Shown: positions 15,842 through 25,109 of the stretch, piece after piece
How positions within the stretch are numbered: position 1 is the stretch's first letter
How the letters are laid out: every line of letters starts with the position of its first letter
Source of the DNA: AC-38 sp033856025
GTDB lineage: Bacteria; Actinomycetota; Thermoleophilia; Solirubrobacterales; Solirubrobacteraceae
Direction: 5' to 3'
NCBI GenBank assembly: GCA_033856025.1
Contig: JAWVFQ010000040.1
Location: forward strand, 1-64,000
DNA: 64,000 nt
Made by a program: the position numbers and the translations under genes
Notes under the pieces: model-generated
Told to the model about the DNA's origin: nothing
Database searches by the model: none
What the model saw: the letters and a program-made list of their open reading frames with translations, nothing else

Positions 15842-17220
15842 CAATCCGCCCCGGTGGCGTAGTAGACGCTCTTGACCTCGGTGTAGTGGTCCAGCGCGTG
15901 GGGGCCCAGCTCGCGGCCGACGCCGGACTGCTTGAAGCCGCCGAAAGGTGTGGACACCCGCACCGAGGTGTTGGAGTTCACCGACACCACGCCCGTCTCC
16001 AGCGCGCGTGACACGCGCAGCGCCCGGGCGCCGTCCCGGGTCCAGATCGACCCCGACAGACCGTAGATCGTGTCGTTGGCGATCCGCACGGCGTCGGCCT
16101 CGTCGTCGAACGGGATCACGGCGGCGACGGGACCGAAGACCTCCTCGCGCGCCACGCGGTCGGAGTTGTCCACCGGGCAGAGCACGGTCGGAGCAAACCA
16201 GAAGCCCGGACCGTCCGGCGCGCTGCCGCGGATCGCCACCGGCGCGTCGCCGTCGACGAACGACGCCACCTCGTCGCGCCGCGACGCCGAGATCAGCGGC
16301 CCCATCTGCGTGGACTCGTCCAGCGGGTCGCCCACCCGCACCGCCTCGACCGCCTCCTCCAGCGCGTCCATGAACCGGTCCAGCACCGAGCGCTCGACCA
16401 GGATCCGCGAGCGCGCGCAGCAGTCCTGGCCCGCGTTGCCGAACACCGCGAGCGGCGCCGCGGCGGCGGCCCGCTCGAGGTCTGAGTCGGCGAAGACGAG
16501 GTTGGCCGACTTGCCGCCGAGCTCCAGGGTCACGCGCTTGATCGTCTCGGCCGCGGCGGCGGCGATGCCCCGGCCCACCTCGGTCGATCCGGTGAAGGCG
16601 ATCTTGGCCACGTCGGGGTGCTCGACCAGCCGCCGCCCGACCACGCTCCCGGGCCCCGCGACCACATTGACCACGCCCTCGGGCAGCCCCGCCTCGCGCA
16701 CGATCTCCTCGAAGCGCAGGGCGGACAGCGGGGTCAGCTCGGCCGGCTTGAGGACCACCGTGTTGCCGGCCGCCAGCGCCGGTCCCAGCTTCCAGCCCGC
16801 GATGACCAGGGGGAAGTTCCAGGGGACGATCAGGCCGACCACGCCGAGCGGCTCGCGGAACGTCATCGCCTCGCCGCCCGCCACGGGGATCGTGTCGCCC
16901 AGCGGGCGCTCGGGGGCCGCGGAGTAGTAGCGCAGCGTGTCGGCCACCATCTGGATCTCGCCCCGCGCGTCGGCGATCGGCTTGCCCGCGTTGCGGGCCT
17001 CCAGGAGCGAGAGCTCGTCGCCGTGCTCCTCCACCGCGGCGGCGAGCCGGCGCAGCAGCGCCGCCCGGTCGCCCGGCGTGACCGCGCGCCAAGCGGGGTA
17101 CGCGGCGCGGGCCCGGGCCACCGCGGCGTCGACCTCCTCGACGCCCGCGCGCGGGATCGACGCCAGCTCGCGCTCCGTCGCCGGCTCGATGACGCTCAGC
17201 GTCTCGGTCACGCCGGGCAC
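15841..17220 (-). CDS. NAD(P)-dependent aldehyde dehydrogenase
   Basis: This 459-residue enzyme of the ALDH superfamily has the oxyanion Asn in VPWNFP, the cofactor loop FTGSTEVGR, the catalytic Glu in LELGGKSAN and the catalytic Cys in GQDCCARSR, followed by EEVFGPV. By context it probably oxidises gamma-glutamylated or free amino-aldehydes (PuuC-like). It lies 18 bases downstream of the permease gene and is translationally linked to the SDR gene. Confidence 0.92.
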   Translation of the reverse strand: MPGVTETLSVIEPATERELASIPRAGVEEVDAAVARARAAYPAWRAVTPGDRAALLRRLAAAVEEHGDELSLLEARNAGKPIADARGEIQMVADTLRYYSAAPERPLGDTIPVAGGEAMTFREPLGVVGLIVPWNFPLVIAGWKLGPALAAGNTVVLKPAELTPLSALRFEEIVREAGLPEGVVNVVAGPGSVVGRRLVEHPDVAKIAFTGSTEVGRGIAAAAAETIKRVTLELGGKSANLVFADSDLERAAAAAPLAVFGNAGQDCCARSRILVERSVLDRFMDALEEAVEAVRVGDPLDESTQMGPLISASRRDEVASFVDGDAPVAIRGSAPDGPGFWFAPTVLCPVDNSDRVAREEVFGPVAAVIPFDDEADAVRIANDTIYGLSGSIWTRDGARALRVSRALETGVVSVNSNTSVRVSTPFGGFKQSGVGRELGPHALDHYTEVKSVYYATGAD

Positions 17221-17238
17221 GCTACCGCCCGGCCGCCG

Positions 17239-18855
17239 CTAGGAGTCCGGCGTCGACACCTGGGCGGTGCCGGTGGGCTCCATGTCCACGTTGCGCACGG
17301 GGCCGGTGAACGTGTTGCGCGCGCTGACCAGCCACCAGATCCCCACGGCCGCGAAGACCACGCCCACGGTGATCGGCGCGTAGTTGACGTACTTCCAGTC
17401 GAAGTCGTCCTCCCACGGGGCGCCGGTGCTGCCCTGCGGCAGGGAGAAGATGACCACGCAGATCGCCACCCAGACGACGGCGGCGGGGTTGATCCAGCGG
17501 TACTTGCGCCCCAGCGTCCACGGGCCGGGCTTGAAGGCGTCGCCCATGCGCCAGCGCAGGTAGACGGGCATCACGTAGGCGATGTAGAGGCCGATCACCG
17601 TGATGGATACGACCGCGTAGAAGGCGTAGGTGTAGTTGTTGTTCTTCACGTCGCCGATCAGGGCCGGGAGGGTGATCACCATCGCCCAGAAGCAGGCGAA
17701 GACCACGGCGTAGGCCGGGACGCGATGGTGGTTGAGGCGCGTCCACAGGCGCCACCCGGGGATGGCCCGGTCGCGCGAGAACGCGTAGGTCATGCGCGAG
17801 CAGCTGGTCACGCAGGCCATACCGCAGAACAGCTGTCCGATGGTCGCGATCAGGATCACCGCCTTGGCGGCCGGCGACGTCAGCGCCGTGGTGAAGATCG
17901 CCAGCGAGGAGCCGGCGCCGTAGCCGTTGGCCGGGTCGTTGATCGTCTTGACGTCGGTGGCGGCGAAGGTCACGGCGAGCACGACGAACCAGCCGATCAC
18001 GCCCGACCAGAACACCGAGCGCCACACGCCCTTGGCGGCGCCCAGCGCCGCCCCGCGCGTCTCCTCGGAGACGTGGGCGGAGGCGTCGTAGCCGGTCTGC
18101 GTGTACATCGTCAGCAGGAACCCCAGCGGGAGCACGTAGAACCAGAACGACACGCCGCTGGTCCCGCCGTTGAACAGGCCGGTGTTGTTCAGGCGCTCGG
18201 TGAAGACGAAGTCCGCGCTCTGGTGCTTGTCGGGGACGAACACCAGGATCGCGATGAGGATCGCCACGCCGATCACGTGCCAGGCCACCGACACGTTGTT
18301 CAGCCGCGCCACCAGCGGCGACGAGTAGATGTTGATCAGCGCGTGGAGGATCAGGAAGAGCACGAAGAGGACGAACGTCTCGGTCAGCACGTGCGCCGTG
18401 TCGCCGAAGTTGATGAACCCGAGGTCCAGCCCGTAGAGGCCGAGCAGCGCGTTGGCGAACTGCGCGGAGGCGTAGACCACCGAGGCGACCACGCCGACGA
18501 GCCCCACGAGGTTGAACCACCCGGTGAACCAGCCCCACCCCTTGCCGCCCAGCTCCGCGGCCCACCAGTAGATGCCGCCGGCGGTCGGATAGGCGGACAC
18601 CAGCTCGGACATAGAGAAGGCCACGAGCAGGATGAGGCCGCAGATGATCGGCCAGCCCCAGGAGATGGCGACGGGGCCGCCCGCGTTCCAGGCGAAGGCG
18701 TACGCGGTCAGGCAGCCCGCGAGGACCGAGATGATCGTGAACGAGATCGCGAAGTTCTGGAAGCTGCTCCAGGCGCGATTGAGGTCCTGGCGGTAGCCGA
18801 GCTCCGCCAGGCGCTGCTCGTCGGACTCCTGCGGCTGCGGCGCGACTGTGCTCAT
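17239..18855 (-). CDS. APC-family amino acid/polyamine permease
   Basis: This 538-residue integral membrane protein has about 12 transmembrane helices. The first helix carries the substrate-binding glycine region, and the stretches ELVSAYPTAGGIYWWAA and GYDASAHVSEETRGA are typical of the amino acid transporter (AAT/GABA permease-like) branch. It would import an amine or amino acid for the adjacent synthetase-like ligase. Its ATG overlaps the ligase stop codon (ATGA arrangement), so expression is coupled. Confidence 0.9.
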   Translation of the reverse strand: MSTVAPQPQESDEQRLAELGYRQDLNRAWSSFQNFAISFTIISVLAGCLTAYAFAWNAGGPVAISWGWPIICGLILLVAFSMSELVSAYPTAGGIYWWAAELGGKGWGWFTGWFNLVGLVGVVASVVYASAQFANALLGLYGLDLGFINFGDTAHVLTETFVLFVLFLILHALINIYSSPLVARLNNVSVAWHVIGVAILIAILVFVPDKHQSADFVFTERLNNTGLFNGGTSGVSFWFYVLPLGFLLTMYTQTGYDASAHVSEETRGAALGAAKGVWRSVFWSGVIGWFVVLAVTFAATDVKTINDPANGYGAGSSLAIFTTALTSPAAKAVILIATIGQLFCGMACVTSCSRMTYAFSRDRAIPGWRLWTRLNHHRVPAYAVVFACFWAMVITLPALIGDVKNNNYTYAFYAVVSITVIGLYIAYVMPVYLRWRMGDAFKPGPWTLGRKYRWINPAAVVWVAICVVIFSLPQGSTGAPWEDDFDWKYVNYAPITVGVVFAAVGIWWLVSARNTFTGPVRNVDMEPTGTAQVSTPDS

Positions 18856-20180
18856 AGGCGTTCGAACCCCCGGAATCGTTCCCAATCGGTGACGGCCCGC
18901 GCGAAGGCGTCGAGCTCCACGCGCGCATTGTTGACGTAGTGGTGGACGACTTCCTCGCCGAAGGCCTCGCGGGCCAGCGCACTGCCCGCGAAGAGCTCGC
19001 GCGCCTCGTGCAGGCTGTCGGGCACGCGAGGCGCGTCGGACTCGTAGGCGTTGCCCTCCAGCGCCGGCTCGAGCTCCAGCCCCGCGTCGATGCCGTGGAG
19101 GCCCGCGGCGATCATCGCGCTCAGCGCCAGGTACGGGTTGACGTCGGCGCCGGGCAGGCGGTTCTCCACGCGGCGCGCGGCGCCGTGGCCGACCACCCGC
19201 AGCGAGCACGTGCGGTTGTCGGTCCCCCAGGCCACCGCCGTGGGCGCGAAGGACCCCTCGACGAAGCGCTTGTAGGAGTTGACGTTCGGGGCGAAGAACA
19301 GCGTGAGCTCGCGCATCCCCGCGAGCAGGCCGGCCAGGAAGGCGTCGAACAGCTCTGGCTGCCCGTCGAACAGCGCCGTGCCGTCGTCGGCCTGCAGCGA
19401 CAAATGGATGTGGCACGAGTTCCCCTCGCGCTCGTCGAACTTCGCCATGAAGGTGATGGCGCGGCCGTCCTGGGCGGCGATCTCCTTGGCTCCGTTCTTG
19501 TAGATCGCGTGCTGGTCGGCCGTCTGCAGCACCGGGCCGTAGCGGAAGTTGATCTCGTGCTGGCCGAGGTTGCACTCGCCCTTGGAGTTCTCCACCCGCA
19601 TGCCCGCGCCCGTCATCGAGTTGCGGATGCGCCGGATGAGCGGCTCCACGCGGGCGGTCCCCAGCAGCGAGTAGTCGACGTTGTAGAGGTTGGCCGGGCG
19701 CAGGCCGGAGTAGTGCTTGCGCCAGGCGTCCTCGTAGGTCTCGTCGAAGAGCTGGAACTCGAGCTCGGTCCCCGCGGCGGCGACCCACCCGCGCTCGGCC
19801 AGCCGGGCGACCTGGCGGCGCAGGATCTGGCGCGGCGAGGCGACGACCTCCGAGCCGTCCTCCCACTCCAGGTCGGCCAGGCACAGGGCCGTGGCCGGGA
19901 GCCAGGGGATGGGGCGCAGCGTGTCGAGGTCCGGGCGCATGACGAAGTCGCCGTAGCCGCGGTCCCACGAGGACATCGCGTAGCCGTCGACCGTGTCCAT
20001 CTCCACGTCCACGGCCAGCAGGTAGTTGCAGCCCTCCGCGTTGTGCTCGACCACCTCGTCCAGGAAGTGCGACGCGGTCAGCCGCTTGCCCTGGAGCCGG
20101 CCCTGCATGTCGGCGATGGCGAGCAGGACGGTGTCCACCTCGCCACGGTCGGCCAGCTCGCGTAGCTCGTCGAGCGTCAT
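18852..20180 (-). CDS. glutamine synthetase-like gamma-glutamylamine ligase (PuuA/GlnA3 type)
   Basis: This 442-residue protein has the glutamine synthetase fold (AGTELEFQLFDETY, INFRYGPVLQTADQH, NSCHIHLSLQ, NSYKRFVEGSFAP, the Arg-containing W-G-T-D-N-R-T-C-S-L-R). Family knowledge: this divergent branch glutamylates polyamines or monoamines such as putrescine or ethanolamine instead of ammonia, detoxifying them and committing them to catabolism. The gene order ligase, permease, aldehyde dehydrogenase, SDR, with a FadR-type regulator upstream, supports that. Glutamine amidotransferase (PuuD) and oxidase (PuuB) genes are absent from the window. Confidence 0.88.
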   Translation of the reverse strand: MTLDELRELADRGEVDTVLLAIADMQGRLQGKRLTASHFLDEVVEHNAEGCNYLLAVDVEMDTVDGYAMSSWDRGYGDFVMRPDLDTLRPIPWLPATALCLADLEWEDGSEVVASPRQILRRQVARLAERGWVAAAGTELEFQLFDETYEDAWRKHYSGLRPANLYNVDYSLLGTARVEPLIRRIRNSMTGAGMRVENSKGECNLGQHEINFRYGPVLQTADQHAIYKNGAKEIAAQDGRAITFMAKFDEREGNSCHIHLSLQADDGTALFDGQPELFDAFLAGLLAGMRELTLFFAPNVNSYKRFVEGSFAPTAVAWGTDNRTCSLRVVGHGAARRVENRLPGADVNPYLALSAMIAAGLHGIDAGLELEPALEGNAYESDAPRVPDSLHEARELFAGSALAREAFGEEVVHHYVNNARVELDAFARAVTDWERFRGFERL

Positions 20181-20190
20181 TCGGCGCGAG

Positions 20191-20198
20191 CGTATACG
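20191..20198. promoter_or_regulatory. short palindrome, possible operator
   Basis: CGTATACG lies in the 28-base gap between the regulator gene and the ligase gene. GntR-family sites often have a GT...AC core, so autoregulation is possible. At 8 bases it could arise by chance. Confidence 0.25.
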
Positions 20199-20208
20199 GA
20201 ACGGACGA

Positions 20209-20916
20209 TCAGATCAGCCCGGCGATGATGTGCTCCGTACCGGCCAGGTGCTCGCGCACGATTCTCACCGCGCGCGTGGCGTCGCCGCGCTCCAGCGCGC
20301 GCACCAGGCGGGCGTGCTGGGCGTTGGAGCGGGTGAGCACCGCCTCGGGATGCGGCACGAGCGAGATCAGCTCGCCCATGTCCGCCTGCACGGCGGTCAT
20401 CTCCGTGACCAGGCGCGGGGAGCGGGCGGCCTCGGCCAGCGCGATGTGGAAGCGCATGTCCGCCCGGCGGTAGGCGTCGAAGCGCTGGACCGAGGACATC
20501 TTCTCCACGCACGAGGTCATCCGGTCCAGGTCGCGGGGGCGGCAGCGCTCGGCGGCCAGGAGCGCCGCGCCTGCCTCCACCGCCACGCGGTAATCGAGGA
20601 CGGCGCGCATCTTCGCCGCCGAGGGGCGCGGCGCGTGGCTGGACAGCGGTGGCTCCTCGGACACGAACGTCCCGCCGGCGCGCCCGCGCCGCGAGACCAG
20701 GTGCCCGGTCTGCACCAGGGCCACGATCGCCTGGCGCAGCGTGGAGCGCGAGATGCCCAGCTCGGCCGCCAGCTCGCGCTCGGGCGGCAGGCGGCTCCCC
20801 GGGCCCAGGAGCCCGAGCCGGATCGCCTTGCCCAGCCGCTCCACCGTCTCCTCGAAGGTCGTCGGCGGAGAGACAGGCTCGAACACGGCGGCCACCGCGA
20901 CGCTGCGCTGCTCCAT
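20209..20916 (-). CDS. GntR/FadR-family transcriptional regulator
   Basis: This 235-residue protein has an N-terminal winged helix (LPPERELAAELGISRSTLRQAI, then HLVSRRGRAGGTFV), residues about 25-90, and a C-terminal all-helical FCD effector domain with the metal-binding pattern Asp...His...His (R-F-H-I-A-L-A-E-A near 160 and H-A-R-L-V-R near 205). It probably responds to a carboxylate or amine intermediate and controls the downstream amine-use genes. It starts at ATG 20916. A GGTA-aagg-TACC inverted repeat at 20922-20933, upstream of the gene, is a candidate binding site. Confidence 0.9.
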   Translation of the reverse strand: MEQRSVAVAAVFEPVSPPTTFEETVERLGKAIRLGLLGPGSRLPPERELAAELGISRSTLRQAIVALVQTGHLVSRRGRAGGTFVSEEPPLSSHAPRPSAAKMRAVLDYRVAVEAGAALLAAERCRPRDLDRMTSCVEKMSSVQRFDAYRRADMRFHIALAEAARSPRLVTEMTAVQADMGELISLVPHPEAVLTRSNAQHARLVRALERGDATRAVRIVREHLAGTEHIIAGLI

Positions 20917-20921
20917 GTTCC

Positions 20922-20933
20922 GGTAAAGGTACC
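20922..20933. promoter_or_regulatory. inverted repeat upstream of the FadR-type regulator
   Basis: GGTAAAGGTACC lies 6 bases upstream of the regulator start. It has half-sites GGTA and TACC spaced by 4 bases and is a candidate autoregulatory site. It is weak on its own. Confidence 0.3.
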
Positions 20934-20944
20934 CCTTGCGAGCC

Positions 20945-22744
20945 TTAGCTCGGGCGCCGGTGCAGGTCGGCGGCCAGCGCGCCGATCACGTTCTGGAGCC
21001 ACGCCCGCTCGTCCTCGTCGGCGTCGCGCAGCCGCCGCCGCGCCCACGCCGCCACGTCGTCGCGCCCGCCCAGCGCCATGACGGGCCCGGTGACCGCGTA
21101 GCGGCCGTCGTCCAGGACGGCCAGCGTGCCCGGCACGTCGCGGCGGATGCGCAGCAGGTCGACCACCTCCTGGCCGCCCACCTCGCGCGGACGCCCCGCG
21201 TCGCCGGCGTCGCGCGGCCACGGCCCGGAGCGGAACACCGCGCGCCGGCCCAGGAGCGTCGGGACGGGCCGGGGCGGCGGTCCGGTGGGGCCGGCGCGCC
21301 AGCGCTCCACCAGCACGGGCATGTCCAGCGACGCCTCCTGGCGGACCAGTACGTGCAGGCGGTCGCCGGTGCGCAGGCGCGTCGAGCCGCGGGGCGGGAC
21401 GGCCTGCTCGTCGCGAACGATGAGGTTGACCACGGCGTCGCGCGGGAGGCCCAGCTCGCGTACGCGCGACCCGACCGCGGCGTCGCCCTCGCGGATCTCG
21501 TGCTCCAGGACCTCGGCGCCCATCCGGCGCACGGTCCCGACCTCGGTCAGCGGCTGCGGCAGCGCCGGCTCGTCGGTGGTCACCCCCAGCGCTCGGGCCA
21601 GGGGCTCGAAGGTCGCGCCCTGGAGCAGCGTGGAGAGCAGCACGGCGAAGAAGACGAGGTTGAAGATCTCCAGCCCCTCCCCCACCCCCGCGATCACCGG
21701 GAACGTGGCCAGGACGACGGGGACGGCCCCGCGCAGGCCGGCCCACCCCAGCACGATCTGCTCGCGGCGGCTGAATCCGAACGGCAGCGTCGCCACGAAC
21801 GTGGCCAGCGGCCGCGCCACGAAGGCCAGCACGAAGGCGACCGCCGTCCCCTGCGGCGCCACGTCGAGCAGCTGGCTGGGGAACACGAGCAGGCCGAGGC
21901 TGAGGAACATGACGATCTGCGCGACCCAGGCCACGCCGTCGTGGAAGCCGATCACCGTCTGGCGCGCCGGGATCGCCGCGCTGCCGAGCGCCAGCCCGGC
22001 CAGGTAGACGGCCAAAAAGCCCGAGCCGTGCAGCGCTCCCGCGCCGCCGAAGGCCAGGGCGGCGATGGCCAGCGACGCCACGGGGTACAGGCCCGCGGTG
22101 GCCAGCCGCGCCCGTTGGAGGGCCTGGACGGCGGCCCACCCGACGGCCGCGCCCACGGCGGCCCCGATGCCGACCTGGCGGGCCAGCAGCCAGGCCATGT
22201 CGGCCACGCCGTAGCCGGGGTGCTCGAGCCACTGGATGAAGCCCAGGACGAGCAGGATGGCGAGGGGATCGTTGAGGCCCGACTCGGACTCCAGCGTGCG
22301 TGCGACGCGCCGGCGCAGGGTGGAGTCGCGCAGCATGGCGAAGATCGCGGCTCCGTCCGTCGAGGCGACGACCGCGCCGAGCAGCAGCGACTCCAGCCAG
22401 CTGAAGGGAAGCAGGGCGTGGGCGGCGAAGCCGGTGATCGCGGCGGTGATCAGCGTTCCGACCGTGGCGAGCGACATGGCCGGGCCCAGCACCGAGCGGA
22501 CCTCGTGCAGACCCGTGCGCAGGCCGCCGTCGAACAGGATCAGTCCGAGGGCGATGGTGCCGATCGTCCGCGCCAGCTCGTAGTCGGAGAAGGAGATCCA
22601 GCCGACGCCCTCCGAGCCGACCGCCATTCCCAGGCCCAGGAACAGGATCAGTCCCGGCACGCGGACGCGATTGGCCAGCAGCGAGGCCACGATGCCGCCG
22701 GCCAGCAACGCGCCGGCGACGAGGATGAGCTCTTCGTCGCGCAT
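20945..22744 (-). CDS. CPA1-type potassium(sodium)/proton antiporter with RCK_C domain
   Basis: This 599-residue protein has an N-terminal membrane domain of about 12-13 helices (1-390) with the ion-site motif ESGLNDP, preceded by STDGAAIF. A cytosolic RCK_C (TrkA-C) domain follows (about 405-485: EHEIREGDAAVG, LPRDAVVNLIVRD, LRTGDRLHVLV). The C-terminal 110 residues are basic and less conserved. NhaP2/CvrA-type proteins of this design export K+ or Na+ in exchange for protons. Some RCK_C domains bind cyclic di-AMP, which is notable given the riboswitch at 8.3 kb. Confidence 0.9.
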   Translation of the reverse strand: MRDEELILVAGALLAGGIVASLLANRVRVPGLILFLGLGMAVGSEGVGWISFSDYELARTIGTIALGLILFDGGLRTGLHEVRSVLGPAMSLATVGTLITAAITGFAAHALLPFSWLESLLLGAVVASTDGAAIFAMLRDSTLRRRVARTLESESGLNDPLAILLVLGFIQWLEHPGYGVADMAWLLARQVGIGAAVGAAVGWAAVQALQRARLATAGLYPVASLAIAALAFGGAGALHGSGFLAVYLAGLALGSAAIPARQTVIGFHDGVAWVAQIVMFLSLGLLVFPSQLLDVAPQGTAVAFVLAFVARPLATFVATLPFGFSRREQIVLGWAGLRGAVPVVLATFPVIAGVGEGLEIFNLVFFAVLLSTLLQGATFEPLARALGVTTDEPALPQPLTEVGTVRRMGAEVLEHEIREGDAAVGSRVRELGLPRDAVVNLIVRDEQAVPPRGSTRLRTGDRLHVLVRQEASLDMPVLVERWRAGPTGPPPRPVPTLLGRRAVFRSGPWPRDAGDAGRPREVGGQEVVDLLRIRRDVPGTLAVLDDGRYAVTGPVMALGGRDDVAAWARRRLRDADEDERAWLQNVIGALAADLHRRPS

Positions 22745-22783
22745 CGCGGCCGAACGATCCCAGGTGGCGTGCCCGCGGGGCTT

Positions 22784-23758
22784 TCAGCAGGGGGCGTCGG
22801 GCGCGAACACGACGACGCGCCGGTAGTCCGACACGTAGACGCGGCAGTCCGAGTCGACCGCGACGTACGTCGGCTGGCGCAGGACCCCCTGGCCGAATGA
22901 CCCCAGGTAGCGCCCGTCGGACGCGAGCTCGACGATCCGGCCGTTGACGGTGTCGGCGACGTAGACGTTGCCCGAGCGGTCGACGGCCAGCCCCTGCGGC
23001 GAGCGGAAGTCCCCGGGCCCGGCGCCGGTCTCCCCCGTGGCGAGCAGCGGGCGCCCGGCGGCGTCGAACTTCTGGACGCGGTTGAGCTCGCGGTCGGACA
23101 CCCAGAGGCTGCCGGCGGCGTCGATGGCGACGCCGAACGGGGCGAGGAACTGGCCGGGGCCCGTTCCGAAGCTCCCGACCTGGCCGCGCGCGTACCCCGC
23201 CGCGTTGTAGCGGTTGACGCGACCGTTGGTGAGGTCGGCGACGTAGAAGAACCCGCTGGGCGCGCGAGCGATCGCGTAGGGGTTGTGCAGCTGCCCGGGG
23301 CCGGCGCCGCGCGTGAATCCGAAGGTGCGCCGGACGTTGGCGTGGACCTTGAACATCCGCCGCCAGCGCCCGCGGGTGAAGACGTCGACGCGGTCGTTTC
23401 CGTTCATCGCCACGAACACGGCGCCGCGGTGGACGACGAGGCCCTGCGGCGCGAGCATGGCGGCGCCGCCGGGGACGATGCCCTGGTGCCCGAACGCGCC
23501 GAGCAGGCGCCCTGACTTCGTGAAGCGGTGGATGCGGTGCTGGAGCGGGTCGGCGACCAGGACGGTGCCGCCGGCGAAGGCGATGCCGGCGGGCGAGGTC
23601 CCGAGCTGGAAGGTGCGGAAGCCGGTGCGGGGCGGGCCGAAGCGGCCGGGGCCGCGGCCCGGGCGCCCGAAGGAGTCCGTGACGCGGTAGGCCGCTTCGG
23701 CCGCCGGGGCGATGAAGAGCAGCGACGCGGCAAGGGCGAGGGCAAGCCGGCGGATCAT
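22784..23758 (-). CDS. secreted NHL-repeat beta-propeller protein
   Basis: This 324-residue protein has a signal peptide (MIRRLALALAASLLFIAPAA, cleavage near AEA) and about six NHL blades. The repeating pattern is P-x-G-I/V-A-x-D...G-N/S-V/L-Y/W-V-A/S-D...N-R-V/I...F (for example SPQGLAVDRSGNVYVAD). NHL propellers bind proteins, RNA or ligands and a few are enzymes; no catalytic residues stand out. Its ATG overlaps the stop of the next propeller gene upstream (ATGA), so the two are translated together. Confidence 0.85.
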   Translation of the reverse strand: MIRRLALALAASLLFIAPAAEAAYRVTDSFGRPGRGPGRFGPPRTGFRTFQLGTSPAGIAFAGGTVLVADPLQHRIHRFTKSGRLLGAFGHQGIVPGGAAMLAPQGLVVHRGAVFVAMNGNDRVDVFTRGRWRRMFKVHANVRRTFGFTRGAGPGQLHNPYAIARAPSGFFYVADLTNGRVNRYNAAGYARGQVGSFGTGPGQFLAPFGVAIDAAGSLWVSDRELNRVQKFDAAGRPLLATGETGAGPGDFRSPQGLAVDRSGNVYVADTVNGRIVELASDGRYLGSFGQGVLRQPTYVAVDSDCRVYVSDYRRVVVFAPDAPC

Positions 23759-25023
23759 CGGCGCAGGTACAGGTTCTGGGTGGACCGGCGCTGCGTCCCG
23801 CCCTGATCGTGCTGGACGATCGTCATCCGCACGCGCACCCGCGCGCGGGCGCGCATCAGCGCGCGGCCGCGGGCGTTGAGCAGCAGGCGGGTGGCGGGCG
23901 CGTCGTTGACGCGCTGGGAGAACGGCGCGCCGCCGACGAACCGGCCGCGGTAGGTGAGCGACACCCGTCCGGCGCAGTACACGAGGTCGAACTTGGGGCA
24001 GAAGAGCCGCAGCGCCGCCGAGCCGGCGAAGCGGTTGATCAGCAGGGCGCGGGTGCGGATCGGCCGGGCGCCGAGGAACGGGGTCAGGCGCTCGATGCCG
24101 ACACCCTCGGTGGCGAAGACCCCGCCGTTGGCGCCGATCGCCAGGCCGCGAGCGCCCCGGCGCATCTGGAAGAAGGTCTGGAAGCCCGCCGGCGTCATGC
24201 GGACGATCGACTGCGGCCCGAAGCCGCGCATCGTGAACCAGACGGAGTGGCTGGGCCCGGCGGCGATGTGGGCCGGGCGCTGGCTCGTCCGGTAGAGCGT
24301 GATATGGCCGGTGGCCGGACTGATGCGGGCGATCTGCTTGCTCGTCGGCAGCGTGAGCCAGACGCCGCCGTCCGGGCCGGCCACGAGGCCGCCGATGGAC
24401 GCAAAGCCCCCGAGCGTGAACGTGGAGATCGCGCCGGCCGGCGATATGCGGTGCACGCGCGCGGACGCCTCCGCCACCCACATGGCGCCGTCGGAGCCCT
24501 GGGCCATCGAGCCCGGGCCCCCGCTGCCGGGGGGAGAGACGGGCGTCCCCGAGCTCGACAGCTGATAGCGGGCATCGCGGCCTCCCACCGTCACCCAGCC
24601 GACCGTGCGCCCGGCCGTGAACCACATCGCGCCGTCCGACGCGCCGGCCAGCGCGGCGGGGCCGATGGTCAGGCCGGTGGGCCGCAGGGACACCGCGCCG
24701 TCGGGGGCGACGCGCGCGACGCGTCCGTCCCCGACGCTGAACCAGACCGCGCCGTCGACGCCGCCCGCGACGGCGGCGCCGCTCCTCAGCGGGGCTGGGA
24801 AGCGGGTGGTGTGGCCGTCGACCGTCATCCGCCCCGCGAAGCCGTCGCCCGCGAACCACAGGGCCCCGTCGGGGCCGGGTGCGAGGGGGCCCGACGCCCC
24901 CGCCGCGCTGCGGAAGAGATGGCAGCGCTCGCTGCCGCAATCGGCGGCCGGCGCGATGGACGGCGCCGCGAGGACGGCCAGAGCGACCGCCGCCACAGCC
25001 GCTACGGCGGGGAATTTCCTCAA
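23755..25023 (-). CDS. secreted Vgb-like beta-propeller protein
   Basis: This protein has 422 residues if it starts at TTG 25023, which gives a short basic N terminus and a signal peptide (MRKFPAVAAVAAVALAVLAA). An ATG at 25107 would add 28 Arg-rich residues. Repeated D-G-A-x-W-F blades (GPDGALWFAGD, VDGAVWFSVGD, SDGAMWFTAGR) resemble virginiamycin B lyase. The catalytic His/Glu set of true lyases is not evident, so it is probably a binding propeller. The last 110 residues form an Arg-rich beta domain. Co-expressed with the NHL protein. Confidence 0.75.
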   Translation of the reverse strand: MRKFPAVAAVAAVALAVLAAPSIAPAADCGSERCHLFRSAAGASGPLAPGPDGALWFAGDGFAGRMTVDGHTTRFPAPLRSGAAVAGGVDGAVWFSVGDGRVARVAPDGAVSLRPTGLTIGPAALAGASDGAMWFTAGRTVGWVTVGGRDARYQLSSSGTPVSPPGSGGPGSMAQGSDGAMWVAEASARVHRISPAGAISTFTLGGFASIGGLVAGPDGGVWLTLPTSKQIARISPATGHITLYRTSQRPAHIAAGPSHSVWFTMRGFGPQSIVRMTPAGFQTFFQMRRGARGLAIGANGGVFATEGVGIERLTPFLGARPIRTRALLINRFAGSAALRLFCPKFDLVYCAGRVSLTYRGRFVGGAPFSQRVNDAPATRLLLNARGRALMRARARVRVRMTIVQHDQGGTQRRSTQNLYLRR

Positions 25024-25109
25024 CGAGCCTTCACCGCCCGCCAAGTTAGCGGCCCGGTCAGCTCGCCCGCGGGAGCGCGCGGCGACCGCCCGGGAAGTCG
25101 GCGACACGC

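Noticed and set aside
16618..18939. Long plus-strand frame opposite the aldehyde dehydrogenase and permease
   Set aside because: His/Arg/Gly/Val-rich shadow; no start context and no domain.
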